This document shows positions 46,695 to 59,600 of a stretch of DNA of 64,000 bases, in pieces. The notes below the pieces were generated by a model. It was not told the origin of the DNA and did no database searches. It saw only the letters and a list, made by a program, of their open reading frames with translations. This DNA comes from Patiria pectinifera (Eukaryota; Echinodermata; Asteroidea; Valvatida; Asterinidae): NCBI GenBank assembly GCA_029964075.1, contig CM057136.1, positions 7,378,001 to 7,442,000 on the forward strand, read 5' to 3'. Each line of letters starts with the position of its first letter. Position 1 is the stretch's first letter. A program made the position numbers and the translations under genes.

Positions 46695-48125
46695 TTTTAC
46701 TTTGTTGACTGATTTCCAACACATGTCGGACGCATTATTTTTTTTGAATGGCACATCTGTCCTGAAAGGTTATTGGAATGTGTTCTATTGAGACTCTTTC
46801 TAACAAGTCAGGAAACAATTTCCTCTGTTAAAAATTTCAGTCAAAATTGAAAAAAAAATCAAGGGTTAATTACCTAACATTTAATAAATAAATTTGGTAC
46901 AAAAAAATACAAATAAAATGAACTATTCATTTTTTTTTTGACGTGCATGAATGGCACATCCGTTATTAGAAAATGTAAAGTGTTTTATGATACTATTTGG
47001 CATTTCTCCAACATCATAGAGCAATTTTATTTTTAATACATCTCAGCCATAACTTTTTATATACAAAGGGTTAAACAGATTTTATTGTTTATAATAAATT
47101 GTAATTTATAATAGTTATTTATTATTTTTGCAAGCAACTCAGAATTAACGTCTGACCAAAGTCTGATCGTTATTTACTGATGCTATATACGGGCAAATAT
47201 AGGTCCAAGTACCTTTCTCAAAGCTCCCGTTGTAGTCTTGATAACAGCCGTCCATCTTCTACCATCCTCGTTATTTATACGACGGGTGCACAAGTTTGGC
47301 CCAATGATTTTGTTTTAATTTGTTTTCAAGCAAGGAATTGGAAGATAACTGTTATTGGCATATAATACAAGCGTCATAGCAATCGGCTGGAGACGTATTC
47401 TATATAACTGGGTGTAGTAAACCGCGAACTTTAATTGAAGCTTTTTAGTGCATAACACAGCGTTATAATTTATAGGCCTACATAAAAAGTTACTGTCCAA
47501 CAAAATTAACATATATTGTATCCGGTTCGTTAGTAAAAACGTCATTCACGCGCGTCCACCATTGATTACTAGCACCCATTGGCTACAAACGCTCGAGCTG
47601 CGTTAACTTCCGGTTCCAATCTTGCAGAAAGTGCTGAAGGTGACGTCACACTAACGAATCGGATAGGCTATAAGTGCCAGTCATGACAGATCCATTAAGC
47701 CCCGCCCAAATGGTGCTTCGACCAATCACAGCCGTGAATAATGCATGGAGTAATGTTTGACGTGCGTGCACGCACCATCATGCGCAGCTGGATAATGGAA
47801 TGTGCGATGAGGCACTGGCTGACGTGCACGTGTTAGTTTCCTCGTGCGCAGTGGGCGGGGCTTAATGGCTCAGTATGGTAGTATTACGACACAAGTTTAT
47901 AATACGGCAATGGTGAGATGTCGACCATTCAAAGTATAGACATTGATACACAAACAGTACTGTTTCACAATAGCTCGAAATTATACAAATTTTAAAAAAC
48001 CTTTATGAAACATCTGTAATGCAAACAATATTGGTAAAACGTAAATGAATTTTATAATCTTGAAATTTCATTGTACGACTGACGTTAGTTTATGTAAACT
48101 CTAGTGTGAAACGTCTGCCTTGGCC
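46695..48125. other. Intergenic stretch between NME5 and the opsin
   Basis: AT-rich sequence with no recognised gene. Apart from the short inverted-repeat element, I see only two TGACGTCAC-like palindromes near 47640 and CCAAT words near 47735, neither tied to a known start site. Confidence 0.5.
47692..47868. mobile_element. Short inverted-repeat element
   Basis: CCATTAAGCCCCGCCC at 47692 is mirrored by GGGCGGGGCTTAATGG ending at 47868, a perfect 16-bp inverted end. The interior is about 145 bp with GTGCACGCA words. It lies between NME5 and the opsin gene. No clear target duplication. Confidence 0.65.
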
Positions 48126-51100
48126 CTACTTCTTTTTATCGGCGGCACGTGACTCCTCCTCGTGAAAGCTTCGAAAGCTCTGATTGGTCAGCACCTGCAG
48201 AACGGCGTTTCCTATTGGACAGATCTTGGCCAGGAGTGGCGCGGCGGCAACCAATCGGATCGGCACGTTGTCGATATCGTCAGCGGCGGCCCATAGTGCC
48301 ACTACGCCATACGCTCCCCAGTAGACCACCAGAGACACCAAAACCAATCCACAAGTCTGAAAAGTTTTCAAAAATAAACGTTTTAAATCTGTCATTGTTT
48401 CTCTCAAAAATGACTTAGTTGGCAAAGCATTCATAAGTCGGTGACTTATTATGAACAAAATCATGATGGTATCGCCAATGTCTATGTACACTGCAACGCA
48501 AAGTATAGATCATAATTAAGGGAATAGGGGCCTACTGTGCGCCTGGCCGGTCTTGAACACTATTTTTAAGACCGGTTGGAGTCTGGATGCTGCTAATGAC
48601 CCGAGCCGAAGTACATTTTCGGTCAAACAGTCAAAACAAGTCAAAATTATACATTTCGAACGATTTTTGTTCAACAAGTTTACTTCATGTTTTCTAAACG
48701 CCCCCTAGCTATGTTGTGGTATACGCATTTTGCAAATAGTCGTAAACAACTCCTTGTATGGAGATTGCGCGGTTTTATCAACGGTTTAAGACCGGCCACG
48801 TGACGGACTCTCGACCAATAGGAATGGGTAAACTGTCTTATAAGTATTTATGAATATTATTGTTAACTTTATCAGTTTTCCAGTTTAATTGGAATATACC
48901 ATTGCTGCTTCTTTCTTGGCGGCAATCTTCTTTGTGTCCTCCGCTCTGCCCACTTCCCGTAGTTTCATCAAGCACCATGTGACCACGCCCATCGGTACCA
49001 CATAGACCACGCCCATCATGGCGACCAGATAGCTGACGTAGGGGGCGCCATGGGCGGCAAAGTCCAGCATGCACGTGGTCTTTGGCGGCTCGATGGCGTA
49101 GCGCCCCCACCCGACGAAAGGCAGGGGAGTTACGGCCCAGAAAACGGCGTTGAGCCAAATGGCAGATGCAACGATCGGATACGCTTTCCCGCCTGGTCAA
49201 AGAAAGTATTTTGATGTAAAGGAAAAAACAGGGATTTTTTTTTTACTGTTTCAAAGACCGACGGTCTCTGCTAAAAATATTCTTTTAATTTAAGGGTGCA
49301 TGAGATTGAATTTTTCTCAGGAACACTTTATTTGCAACTTTCTATACTCCTTATGAAAACTATTTAACAAAGTGCACTTCTTTAAACATTTAACATTTTC
49401 AATTTTTTTCCCGGACAACTGAGAACGCAGTTGCTAGCTGTGATGTAATTTCAGGAAAACACTGTTCAGTCTAGGGTTTCTGTTCAAATTGTGAACCCAA
49501 CAAATTTGCACATTGAAAACATCTGTGAGAAAATTTTTGCTCATTGGCTTACTGCCATGTACTGACACTACAAAGAATCACCAAAGAAAAGAAAATTTAC
49601 AACAGCAAAATATCCTAAATTCTCGAAACTTTTGGCGCTGAAAAGTTGTAACACTGCGGTTTTTGCCTGATATGACATCAATTTGCTCATGAGTATGAAC
49701 ATTCGCATTAGCATGACAACCAAAAAGGCAACAAAATACCTTTGAAAATCGCAAAACGTGAATTGAAAAAAAAGGGTTAATGGGACACAAAGGAGGATTT
49801 TCAAGGATTGCATTACAGAAAGTTATGGGCCCATTAAATAACTTTAAAACCTTCACCAACCCAATGCTAAATGATTGATCATAATAATGTATACCAACTT
49901 GTTTAACAAACCGTCATTATAAAAGAAATAATTTCACTTATGTCACATTAAATGGTCTTCGTGCACAATTGAATATCATACCTCCAGTGTTTCCAATAGC
50001 CGAATAGTTCTTATCCACGGCGACGGACACCAGTGAAGTTATGCTGACTGTACCAAACAGCATCCCAGCGGAGGCGTACAGCTGACATCCCTGGTCCCCA
50101 TACAGCCAGTTTTCCTTAAAGCTTGCCATGGCTGCAAATGGGCACATCAGCCCAATACCTGCATGCAAACAAGATGTTAGAATTTCAGTTTAAATACATT
50201 TTCCCGGCTATATTTTAAAACATTTTTCATTCGAATTCACTAACTCTCACATGCAGTTTCGTCCTCGAAAAATTCACACGCTTTTAGCAAAACTAATTTA
50301 GTCACTTACCATTTAATGCCACAGTTTGGTCACCCTCTTTAGTCACCGGGTCGAGAATATTCGTCATTACAGATCAAATTCGTCTAAGCTGTTGCCGAAT
50401 GGCAGCATTCAAAAATCGAATTCGTCTAATATAAATCAAGTAGACGAATTTGATTTCTGAATAACAAGGTTTGGCGTTGACGAGACGAAATCGAATATTC
50501 CCAGACGAAAACGTGTGCTCGTTGTTTGAATTTGCTTGAACTGAATTTGTAATTGTCTGACATAAGACGAAATTAAACATTGGATGTGCACTACATCGAT
50601 GTTGACGGACGAATTTAAGTATTACAAAGGTTAAATTCGAATGATAAACGTTTTAAAAAAAGCTGGGAAAACCTATTACTCTCTAAATTCCAAAGAGTGA
50701 AATTAGGGATAAGACGTTTTAGAGTGAAAAATCACTCTCATTTTCGATTGAAAAAGAATGAAAAAAATGAACCACTTCAGTCGAAGCTCGAGTGAAAACT
50801 CGATCTTTACGATTGAAGAATTTCTCTCTAAAACGTCTAGTCCCTAGTTTCCGACTGTGGGAGTGAATCTTCACTCGAATGGAGTGAATTTTCACTCTTT
50901 GGAATTTAGAGAGTATCAAACCTAATTACATCTTCTACTGTACTTCTGGAACAGCTTTTGAGGGATGCTTTCTTCATAAAATTAAATCTGCAACAAATAT
51001 AGTATTATTACAATTTTGTACAGGGCGAGTAAAAACAAAAGGAACCCCAAAACAAAGAAATATATTTCACATTAAAAAAATGTGTAGCACCAAAATTAAT

Positions 51101-54100
51101 TATGACTTGGCAGCCCATTTATTAAATTACTTTTAAGTGAGAAAATTATGTCAACTGCTCTTTACGTTAAAATGTTATCACTATTTAAACGAAGTAACAC
51201 TTAAATCAGTTTCGTCCCAAAAAAGGACAATTTATTGTGTGTTCTGACATGTTTGGAAAAAATGATACAGAATATCTGTTTCAACAACTGTAGTACACAG
51301 TATCTTTATTAACAACCCTGCTTTAGCTAACAATTATAAAATCCACTCATTCTATTTTTAAAGACGGTACTTCAAAAGGACTTTTTTGAATAGTTTTAAC
51401 TTTTAAACTGAGGTTTTATTATTTCGCTGGTCATGTTTGAAAACAATTGCATAGCAATCATTCTTGAAATCGAATTTTTGGACGAAACATATTTTAGGGT
51501 CATTTCGTTTAAATGGTGATATAATTTGAACGAAGTGAAGAAAACGGCTTTCCATCTAAGTACATGTAGTTAATTGTTTTGGGTGCTACAGATTTGTTGT
51601 TACATATGAAATATGCTTAGTTGGGTTTGGGTTCCGGTTTTTTTTACTCACCCTGTATTAGAACGTCTGTTGTGACGTATGTCTGACCGGTCGCATGACC
51701 GGATCAGATGACCGGCTTGACTAAAGTCAATATGGCGTCAAGATATCATATGTAAATTTAACATCAGGATTAATAATGCATTTTAACTTTTCCTTTTAAA
51801 ACGGATCATTCTGACGTTCCAGGAGTTACGACAGAAACAAATGTATAAGTACAATCTAAATGAAATCATTCATCCACATTCTGGTATTTAGAATACGAAT
51901 TTTAAATTTGTATGCTTTGTTTTAAGAAGAAAACTATATCTTTACTATTTTAGGCGTCTGTAACTCTTCTGAAAAGAGGGTTTTCATTGTGTGCACAAAT
52001 GAACCAGCCCTGCCAAAGGTGAATTATTGTCTGGCAGTCAATAAGTCGAATTTCGTAAAGAAAAAATTCAATAACTAGACGTCTGTGTTTTTTTTCTCGA
52101 TGTCTGATCATGCCTCATTCATAAGTGAATGACTTTTTTACTGCTAGGAAAACAGCAATTGAATTTTTTCAAGGTGAAACTCGAAAACAGCACGGGAACA
52201 ATATATTACATACGTAGTGTGGACTTTCCTTTGATTTCGTGTAAATTAAGGAAAACCTGTGGAAAAACTCACTTTACTCACACTGTGAAAACTCTTTCTA
52301 CCCATATTTTTTTCCCTATGATTCCCTTTGGTGTTTCTCTTCATTTTGCCACGGACGAACCTAACCTCAAAATGCCTCTAAACCTGTTTTCCAGAGAGGG
52401 GGAAACATTACGTGGACGTGGGCAAGGCCACACAACGTCGCTGCTACCTGGTTTATGTGGACATCTTTTGTCCACACAGTGAATGTAATGCTTCTACTGT
52501 CATTTTTAACCTCGTAAATTTATGAAGCCCTTTAGCCTTTCTTCCCGCGAGACATAACGCTATCTCATCGGCCGTTGAGTCATCTTTATACATAAATTTG
52601 AATTTTGACGTCTTACCCAAATCGCCGATGCAGAGCGAGATAGCGAGTACAGACTGGGCCCGGCGCAAGGATGTTTTAGTCAGGAATACGACGAGAAGAA
52701 TCCCGTTGAAAAGAATTCCAAGAATACCTGGGTAATGAAAGAAAAATAATGTTTTGTGGATATGAGAAATGAGGAATTGATATATTATTTCGCGCCCTGG
52801 TGTGTTCAGAGATACAGGAACAAATAAACGTGGACATAATGTATGGACAATTAGAAATCTGATCAGTCATTATAAACAACGATGTTTGAACAATAATTTG
52901 CTTTCTTTTGAGATGTACAGGGTGAGTAAAAAAAAACCCAAATGTTGGGACCATTGTTTTAGTGAAGTTCTGCATGTAGCACTTACAAAATCATGCAGAA
53001 CTTCAATAAAACAATAGCCCCGACATTTGGATTTCGCCTTTTTTGACTCACCCTGTACAATAAAGAAAGGTATGTGTTTTAAATGTATTGAAATCTGAAA
53101 GTGAGACATCTTTATACGTCCGTTTTTACCACGTTGGAGTTTATATATTATTTTACATGTGTACATGTAATGAACATAATTATAAACCCCACCGTCACAA
53201 GTTAAATGCACAATACTGTTGGATTTGGCATAGTTATACGTGCATTTATTCTAAACGTTTGAAAAAAATATAAACGAAAATGAAGCAACTTTCCCTGAAT
53301 CTTAGTTGGTTTCAGTAAAGTGAACCCCCCCCCCCCCGCCAAAAAACACACCCTTTGTGATATAGTCATCAGATAAACATAATCGCCTTTTTGAAAACAT
53401 TTAACAATTGTCCATGCTTTTCCTGACAACTGAGGGCGCTGTTGCTGTGATGTCATTTCAGGAAGACACTGTTCAGTTTAGGGCTTTTCTGTTCAAATTG
53501 TGAACCCAACATTATTTTGTTCATTGAAAACATTTGCGAGAAACGTTTGCTCATTGGCTTAACGCCATATCCCGACACAAACACAAATCACAAAGAAAAG
53601 AAATTTTACTACAGCAAAATATCCAAACTTCTGGCAATTTGGTGCTAAAATAACTAAGGGTTCTGCTTGAAATGTCACCACACTTTTACTCATGAAAAAA
53701 AAGCAAATTCGTATTAACGTAACATGCAAAAAGGCATCAAAATACCCTTGAAAATGGCAAAACAAAAATTTCAAGGATTGCATCAAAAAATGTAAATTGC
53801 ATGGTGGCCCTTTAAGTAGAAAACACGTAGAACAAGTGCCGAATGACAGCGATTGTGTTTTTCTTTTTTTAATCTTTTATTTAGACTACCAAATTATAAA
53901 CGATTTTGTTTTATTCACATAGAGGCCCATATATTATTCATAATGACACAGGTGCAGACACGCACAGATTGTTATCGTCTATTTTGTTCAGTCATCAATT
54001 TCTAAAGCAAAATCTTGCAGGTGACTCTCCCATGATTGATAAAATCAAGAAAAACACGGAGATAGATTTAAACAGTTAAAGGACTGCAAGCTGTGACAAA

Positions 54101-54975
54101 AAAAATCATGCTACGTATTCATTGTCGACGATTGGCAACGTATTACGCGATGTATAAAATCCAGATATGCATGTTAAAAATCTTGATTTATGTAATGACT
54201 CAAGCATAATTTGTCCCTTGTATCTAAAATTGTTTCTTTGTTTAATGCTTTGCATTTTCACACTTGCTCGAAGATCTTCCAACGAAGTTTCAAGAGATCA
54301 TCGTTTGTTTTGATTGATATGTCGACGCACGTGGCTTCATTTTAGAGTCGATGTTATTAATTTTGCCTATAATAATCATGTGTAACATGCACTTTCTGAA
54401 ATTGATCTTTAATTTTAGTAACCTATTGAAGCAAAGTCGCGGGTCTACGTCTACCGTCACAGTTCTACAATAAAACAGCTTTGCATACGGTGTTTACGAG
54501 ATGTATGTTGTCGTCAGTCTACCAGCATATCCAAGCGGGTTTTCTTTTCATGTTTGCCTTCTCTCAGGCCCCCCAAAAGATGAGAGTCAGTGCATTTTGA
54601 AAGCTTCGGATAACAAAAAAAAGGCTACATTTCACACATTATCTAATTTTACACCCTACTAGTTTCAGCATGTAATATGAATGTAATGCTGGTGTTAAAT
54701 ACATTATATATATATATCAATAGAATATAGAAACAACGTAAGACGATAAATTTATCTCCATCTAACATGTCCAATACAAATCTTCGTCCGAAGCCGTAAT
54801 CCCCGTATATCTTCGCTGACAACAATAATTATGACAAGATATGTGATAACAATTTCGTCACGGAGGACAAATCCAGCACACTAATCCTACCTTCTGCGGT
54901 CAGTACAAGGCCCATGATGTAATATTCGTATGGGCTGAGTGGCATGTCCAGGTTTTCAACCGATGATGACTCCAT
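48126..54975 (-). CDS. RGR-type opsin (group 4 opsin, putative retinal photoisomerase)
   Basis: Five exons on the - strand, in transcription order: 54891-54975, 52617-52727, 49982-50158, 48900-49192 and 48126-48356. All have GT/AG sites and matching phases, giving 298 residues (human RGR is 291). Seven membrane segments are evident: ILGILFNGILLVVF (TM1), the SVLAISLCIGDLG segment (TM2), a TM3 with C90, and TM7 with the Schiff-base lysine K266 in LLAKICPIGNAVL. C90 and C165 would form the conserved disulfide. E159 aligns with the E181 counterion of bovine rhodopsin, while the E113 position is Tyr. The DRY motif is replaced by DKNY and NPxxY by IGNAVL, as expected for RGR/peropsin proteins that isomerise retinal and signal weakly or not at all. 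GWGRYAIEPPKTTC also favours RGR. Peropsin is the alternative; the opsin call itself is very firm. Confidence 0.9.
48548..48839 (+). repeat. Interspersed repeat, copy B, in opsin intron 4
   Basis: It shares inverted ends of the GGCCGGTCTTGAAC and GGTTTAAGACCGGCC kind with each other, and wider sequence with 16343-16800. It lies between the last two opsin exons. Its interior keeps ACGCCCCCTAGCTATG, resembling the counterpart CATAGCTATAGGGGTG. Confidence 0.65.
49290..49850 (+). repeat. Repeat in opsin intron 3 (partner in intron 1)
   Basis: It matches 53400-53815 in the same orientation. Shared words include TTCTGTTCAAATTGTGAACC, GCTCATTGGCTTA, CAAAGAAAAGAAA and TCAAGGATTGCAT. Both copies are in introns of the same gene, so either a segment duplicated within the locus or the same transposon family inserted twice. 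Confidence 0.75.
50679..50913. mobile_element. TA-flanked MITE in opsin intron 2
   Basis: CTCTCTAAATTCCAAAGAGT at the left is mirrored by ACTCTTTGGAATTTAGAGAG at the right, with TA outside both ends. Inner words TAGGGATAAGACGTTTTAGAG and its partner near 50830 extend the foldback. TA target duplication suggests Tc1/mariner. Length 235 bp. Confidence 0.85.
51021..51655. mobile_element. TA-type MITE, divergent member of the CAGGGTGAGT family
   Basis: It starts CAGGGCGAGTAAAAACAAAA and ends TTTTTTTACTCACCCTG with TA on both sides. The ends match those at 15321, 22214 and 52918, but the 635-bp interior is different sequence, with TGTAGCACCAAAATTAA at the left echoed by GGGTGCTACAGATT at the right. 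Same transposase recognition, different internal filler. Confidence 0.8.
52340..52500 (-). repeat. Interspersed repeat, copy B (partner at 13970-14155)
   Basis: Inverted match to 13970-14155; it contains CCAGAGAGGGGGAAACATTA and CACACAACGTCGCTGCTACC. It lies in the opsin intron just beyond exon 2. Confidence 0.7.
52918..53055. mobile_element. TA-type palindromic MITE, 138-bp minimal copy
   Basis: CAGGGTGAGTAAAAAAAAAC to TTTGACTCACCCTG with TA on both sides. Only the outer 60-70 bases of each end of the family remain, joined near 52993. It is either an internally deleted transposon that still moved, or a copy deleted after insertion. Confidence 0.85.
53400..53815 (+). repeat. Repeat in opsin intron 1 (partner in intron 3)
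   Basis: Direct-orientation match to 49290-49850, with GACAACTGAGGGCGC aligned to GACAACTGAGAACGC and TTTCAGGAAGACACTGTTCA aligned to TTTCAGGAAAACACTGTTCA. A short run of C just upstream (53327) marks the edge. Confidence 0.75.
53816..54890. other. Opsin intron 1, remainder
   Basis: AT-rich intron with no recognised gene or repeat, except a short TATATATATA run near 54705. It ends at the donor complement TCCTAC (54885-54890) of the first opsin coding exon. Confidence 0.6.
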
Positions 54976-55594
54976 GATGCGTGCGGTATTATTATGAAGG
55001 AGAAAACGGCTGTCTGTATAAAAAGGTTACAAGGCAAGCCAACCCAGTTTAATAAGTCAAAGCGCACATTGATTCAGAACCTCTGGTCTTCGCAAAGGGC
55101 AAGGCTAAGCCCATTCAGTGACGTTGGGGAATCCTATACAATAGCACTGCCCAGCACGGCTCTCTACAACCAAAGTGACAGTGACGTGAATGATTTCTTA
55201 TTGTTTTCTTCATGTTTTTAAAATTAAGCAATCGACAATCGTTGACAATAAACATGTTGTATCGAAAGACAAATGTTGCACCGGAGAATCTCTAAAATAT
55301 AATTATCCATCCTTGGACCCCATGTGACTGTAGGGGGCGCGTTTTCCCCCTTTCTATTTTCTTATCTATTTCACGAATCCGGAAAAGTGATGAGTAGTCC
55401 ACATCATCGTCTTCTATCAGTGAACGCAAATTAATCGTTGCCTACACAACCCGTATCAAAACACATTCAGTTGAATTTCTCCGAAATTGGAGAATATAAG
55501 GGGTGAGACAAGTTTAGGTTTTCGTTATTCAACCCACAATCAACATTGCATAAATATTAATATTGTGCTAGTATCTGGAACCCATCTCATAAAA

Positions 55595-56040
55595 AAAACA
55601 CTCATCTCAACTCGAGGCAGTCCAGCGCAGAGCCGCTAGATTTGTGAAAAACCAATACACCAAGACCGATAGTGTTTCCTCCATGATTTCAATGCTAAGT
55701 TGGAGACCTCTAGAGGAAGGCAGAATGGTTGCACGCCTGTCTTTGCTATACAAATCCATGCATCACAGAGCAGCAATAAATTCAAAAACAGGATCAATAT
55801 CAATATACAACCCGCAAACAAGGACAGCTGCAAGTACTACCAAGAACTACTGCAGTGAACCTCCTCCCAGCATCTGTGAGAGCGGTTCCTTCACTTGATG
55901 CATTTAAGGACAATGTACTGAAACTAAACTTGTCAAGTATAAAAAGCAGAGCTTATTATTAGTGCCCCCCACACACCTGCAACCTATACATCCCATAACG
56001 GGAGATTGCTTGCAGTATTGATCCAGATCCAGAATAGGCC
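55595..56040 (+). mobile_element. LINE 3' fragment (CR1/Jockey-like reverse transcriptase end)
   Basis: The translated segment has VQRRAARFV at the start, then a stretch reading MISMLSWRPLEEGRMVARL and LLYKSMHHRAAI. This is the conserved C-terminal tail of non-LTR reverse transcriptases of the Jockey/CR1/L2 group. The frame breaks after about 85 codons, and a short 3' tail ending near GATCCAGATCCAG follows. Only the last few hundred bases remain, as is usual for 5'-truncated LINE insertions. Confidence 0.75.
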
Positions 56041-56640
56041 TACCTTGTGTCTATACTGGCGGTAGCCTTAACCTATTGTGCATTCATTGCTACTAAATTA
56101 AAATAACACAGCACACCGCCTGGCGAAGTAGCTGCAGCGTATATCATCAACAAAACTGGCTTACCTGTATAAAATGAAACCGGCAACACAGTAATTCCGA
56201 CTGAAAAATAGCTGTAGGTATGTGTGACACGGTCTGATCTTGTCTAGTGTACGGTGTCGCGATCGCGCACGCACCCATACGCTTCCTTCGATACTGATTT
56301 ACTATGCACCAGGCATTCGTGTATTCCACACGGGAAATCGCTCAGTTTCAATAACCAATGTTAAACGGTGACTGCTGTTATGAATGTTCCATTCAATTGT
56401 GAATAATGTGGACCCTATAAAGTAGAAGGAAGGGGAGGGTACGGCGACAAACCCCTTTTTTGCCCCCCACCTCCTAGCCCCGCCCATCCCCTCCACCCCC
56501 AGCCCCTCCCCTCTCAATCTCCCAAATATATCTCTCCCCTCCCAATATCTCAGTCTCGGAATCGGCCAAAACCGGGCTCAATATCTCTCTGTCTAGCCGG
56601 TGAGTCTGATTGCTTATAAATCCAAAAATAATGACCTCAT
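56041..56640. other. Boundary region before the Polinton
   Basis: No gene is recognised. A C-rich stretch at 56460-56515 and repeated CTCTCCCCTCCCAATATC-like words may belong to the left terminal repeat of the Polinton, but the other end lies outside the window so this cannot be tested here. Confidence 0.4.
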
Positions 56641-56685
56641 CTTCAAAAAAAATTAAAAAATAAATATTATATTACTATATAATAA

Positions 56686-59600
56686 ATGGTGACTTATGAG
56701 ATGAAGCCAATCGTTAAGGGATTTTCTAGATGGAATAAAGCGACGCTGCGCGATTACGTCCAGCGATATAATATACCGTACAATCAAAATGTTGCTCTTA
56801 CGCGTAAAGTCTACATCAACGGGATAAAAAAATACGAAGCTCAATTTAAAAACTTGAGGAAAAGGACGCTACATGAGCTCAAACAGATTGTAGACGATTA
56901 TGATCTAGAATATAACCCGTCGGGTTATAAAGGTCGATTTTTGAAAAAAGATTTACTCTTGGCGATTCAAAACTCTAGGCAACCCGAGGATTTTCAAGAG
57001 GCTGAGTTTAGAGCGACGAGGAGATTTAGAAACAACTTTAGAAACTGGGAACTGATTCCTAGACTTTTTAACGACGATTTAGTCAGATTTTTTGATACGC
57101 ACAAAGATCAAATAGTAAATAAAATCAAGTCAGAATTGAGAGAGCTGAGAGGTTTAAAAATGGAGCTCACAATCAAAATAAAATACGAAAAAACCAAACC
57201 GGATGGTACGATAGAAACGATCGAAGCTACACATTATACCGATCAGAGAGTCGTTTTAAATCAAAGTCAAATAAAACAGGTTTTAAAAGAAGACATCGAC
57301 CAGCTATTTAAAAAGGATGAAAGGTATACGAATCAAGGATCGGGTTGGGTTTTAAAAAAGATAATGGCGTTGTATATCAACATCAACAGGTTTAACCCCG
57401 TGAGGGGCAGTTCTTACATAGACCTACCCCACATATCAAAAGAAAACAGGCGATGATTAACATTAAAAACAAAGACGACGAGTGTTTGAGATGGTGTTTG
57501 AGAGCCGCTCTTGGCTTGTATACGGATAAAGTAAAAATAACATAAAAACGACCCCAAATATAGCCCTCGCAAAGACAGACCTAGTATTTACACCAAAGAC
57601 GACGGACTCAAATTTAAAGGCGTAGACTTTCCAACACCGATCGACCAGATACCAAAGATAGAAAGACAAAATAATTTAACGATAAACGTATACGGTTATG
57701 AGGGGGAAATATATCCGTTATACGTGTCTAAAAACTTTAAACCAGAGTCACGACCTATCGATCTGTTTTTGTTTTCTGAGGGCGACAAGCATCACTACTG
57801 CTGGATAAATAATTTTTCGAGATTGATTTACAACGTTACAAAACATAAAAGTAAGAAATATTTTTGTCGAAGGTGTCTGTGTCATTATAGAACGCAAGTA
57901 AAATTAGATAGACACATGACCGATTGTAACGGTATAGATACACATCCGTCAAAGATTGTATTTCCTACCGCTAAGCGAAAATATGTAAATAACGAGTGGA
58001 TAGTCGACGAAAACGATGTGCCAATATTAGAATTTAAAAACTACAGGTTTAAACAAAAAGCACCGTTTGTAGTTTACGCCGACTTTGAATCGATATTAGA
58101 AAACAACTCGGACGATAAAAAGGACAACACGCAAAAGACAAACATTCACAAAGCAAGCGGTTACTCGCTAGTTGTCGTCCGATGCGACGGCACCAATGCG
58201 TATCAAGAGACTTATAGAGGTAAAGATGCCGCATCAAAGTTTGTAAATAAAATGTTAAAAATACAAAGCGACATAAATTGCATATTTAAAAAACCCCAAC
58301 CCATGAAATTTAACGAGCGAGCTAAAGAACATCATGATAAAACAAACACGTGTTGGATTTGCGAGAAACCAATTTATCCCAATTACTCGAGCAACTGTCA
58401 GTGCCAGAAACCCAAAAAACCAAAAACAGAAAAACAAATAAAAGAACATCAGTACGAAAATAAAAATGGATTTACCGAGTCTAAATGTCTAGAATGCAAA
58501 AAGAAAATCAACAAATTTAGAAAGGTGAGAGATCACTGCCACGTTACGGGTAGATATAGAGGTGCTGCGCACGCCTACTGCAATCTAAAATTACAAGTTA
58601 AACCAGGTTTTACCCCCATACCGGTCGTCTTTCACAATCTGCAAAATTACGACGCTCACTTGATCATGCAGAGTATTTCAGAGTACGATGACGAAAAGGA
58701 AATACAAGTTATCGCTAGAAATTCGGAAAAGTATATTTCGTTTTCGATCGGAAATATGCGATTTATAGACTCGTTTAATTTTATGGCGTCTTCGTTGGAT
58801 AGATTATCTAAAGCTTGTCCAAGAGAGTCGTTTAAACTACTCAGAGAACATTTTCATCGTCAAAACATTGACTCGTTGTTACAAAAAGGAGTTTATCCGT
58901 ATGAATACATGGACTCGTATGACAGATTTCAAGAGACAAGCCTACCCCCTATCGAACAATTTTACAGCAGCCTAAAAGACGAAAATATATCGCGAGAGGA
59001 CTACGACAGAGCTAAACTGACGTGGAACGAGTTTAAAGTTAAAAACATGGGGGAATATCACGATTTGTACGTCACTACCGATACGTTATTACTGGCTTGC
59101 GTATTTGAAAACTTTAGGCAAACGTGTATTACAAACTACGCGTTAGATCCTGCTAATTACTACACAGCACCAGGATTGTCGTGGGATGCCTTGTTAAAAC
59201 ACTCGGAAGTTAAACTCGAACTATTGCAAGACGTAGACAAACATTTATTTTTTGAAAAGGCAAAAAGAGGTGGTATCTCGAGCGTGGGTGGTATGAGATA
59301 CCACAAAGCCAACAACAAATACCTACCCGACCATAAGCCAAACGAGCCGTCGAGTTACATCACCTACCTCGATGCAAACAATCTGTACGGCTGGGCCATG
59401 AGTCAATACCTGCCGTACAAAGACTTTAAATGGGCGTCTACAAAAACGTTTACCGAGTCCAAGATATTATCTCTCAGGAAAACGTCAAACACCGGTTACT
59501 GCTTCGAAGTAGACCTCGATTACCCGGACAATCTCCACGACCTACACAACGATTACCCCCTAGCGCCAGAAAACATCGTCATACCAAAAGAATGGATGTC

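Noticed and set aside
44100-47600. Additional exons or a separate gene after NME5
   Set aside because: NME5 ends cleanly with a stop and a distant polyadenylation signal; the remaining frames are satellite or AT-rich filler.
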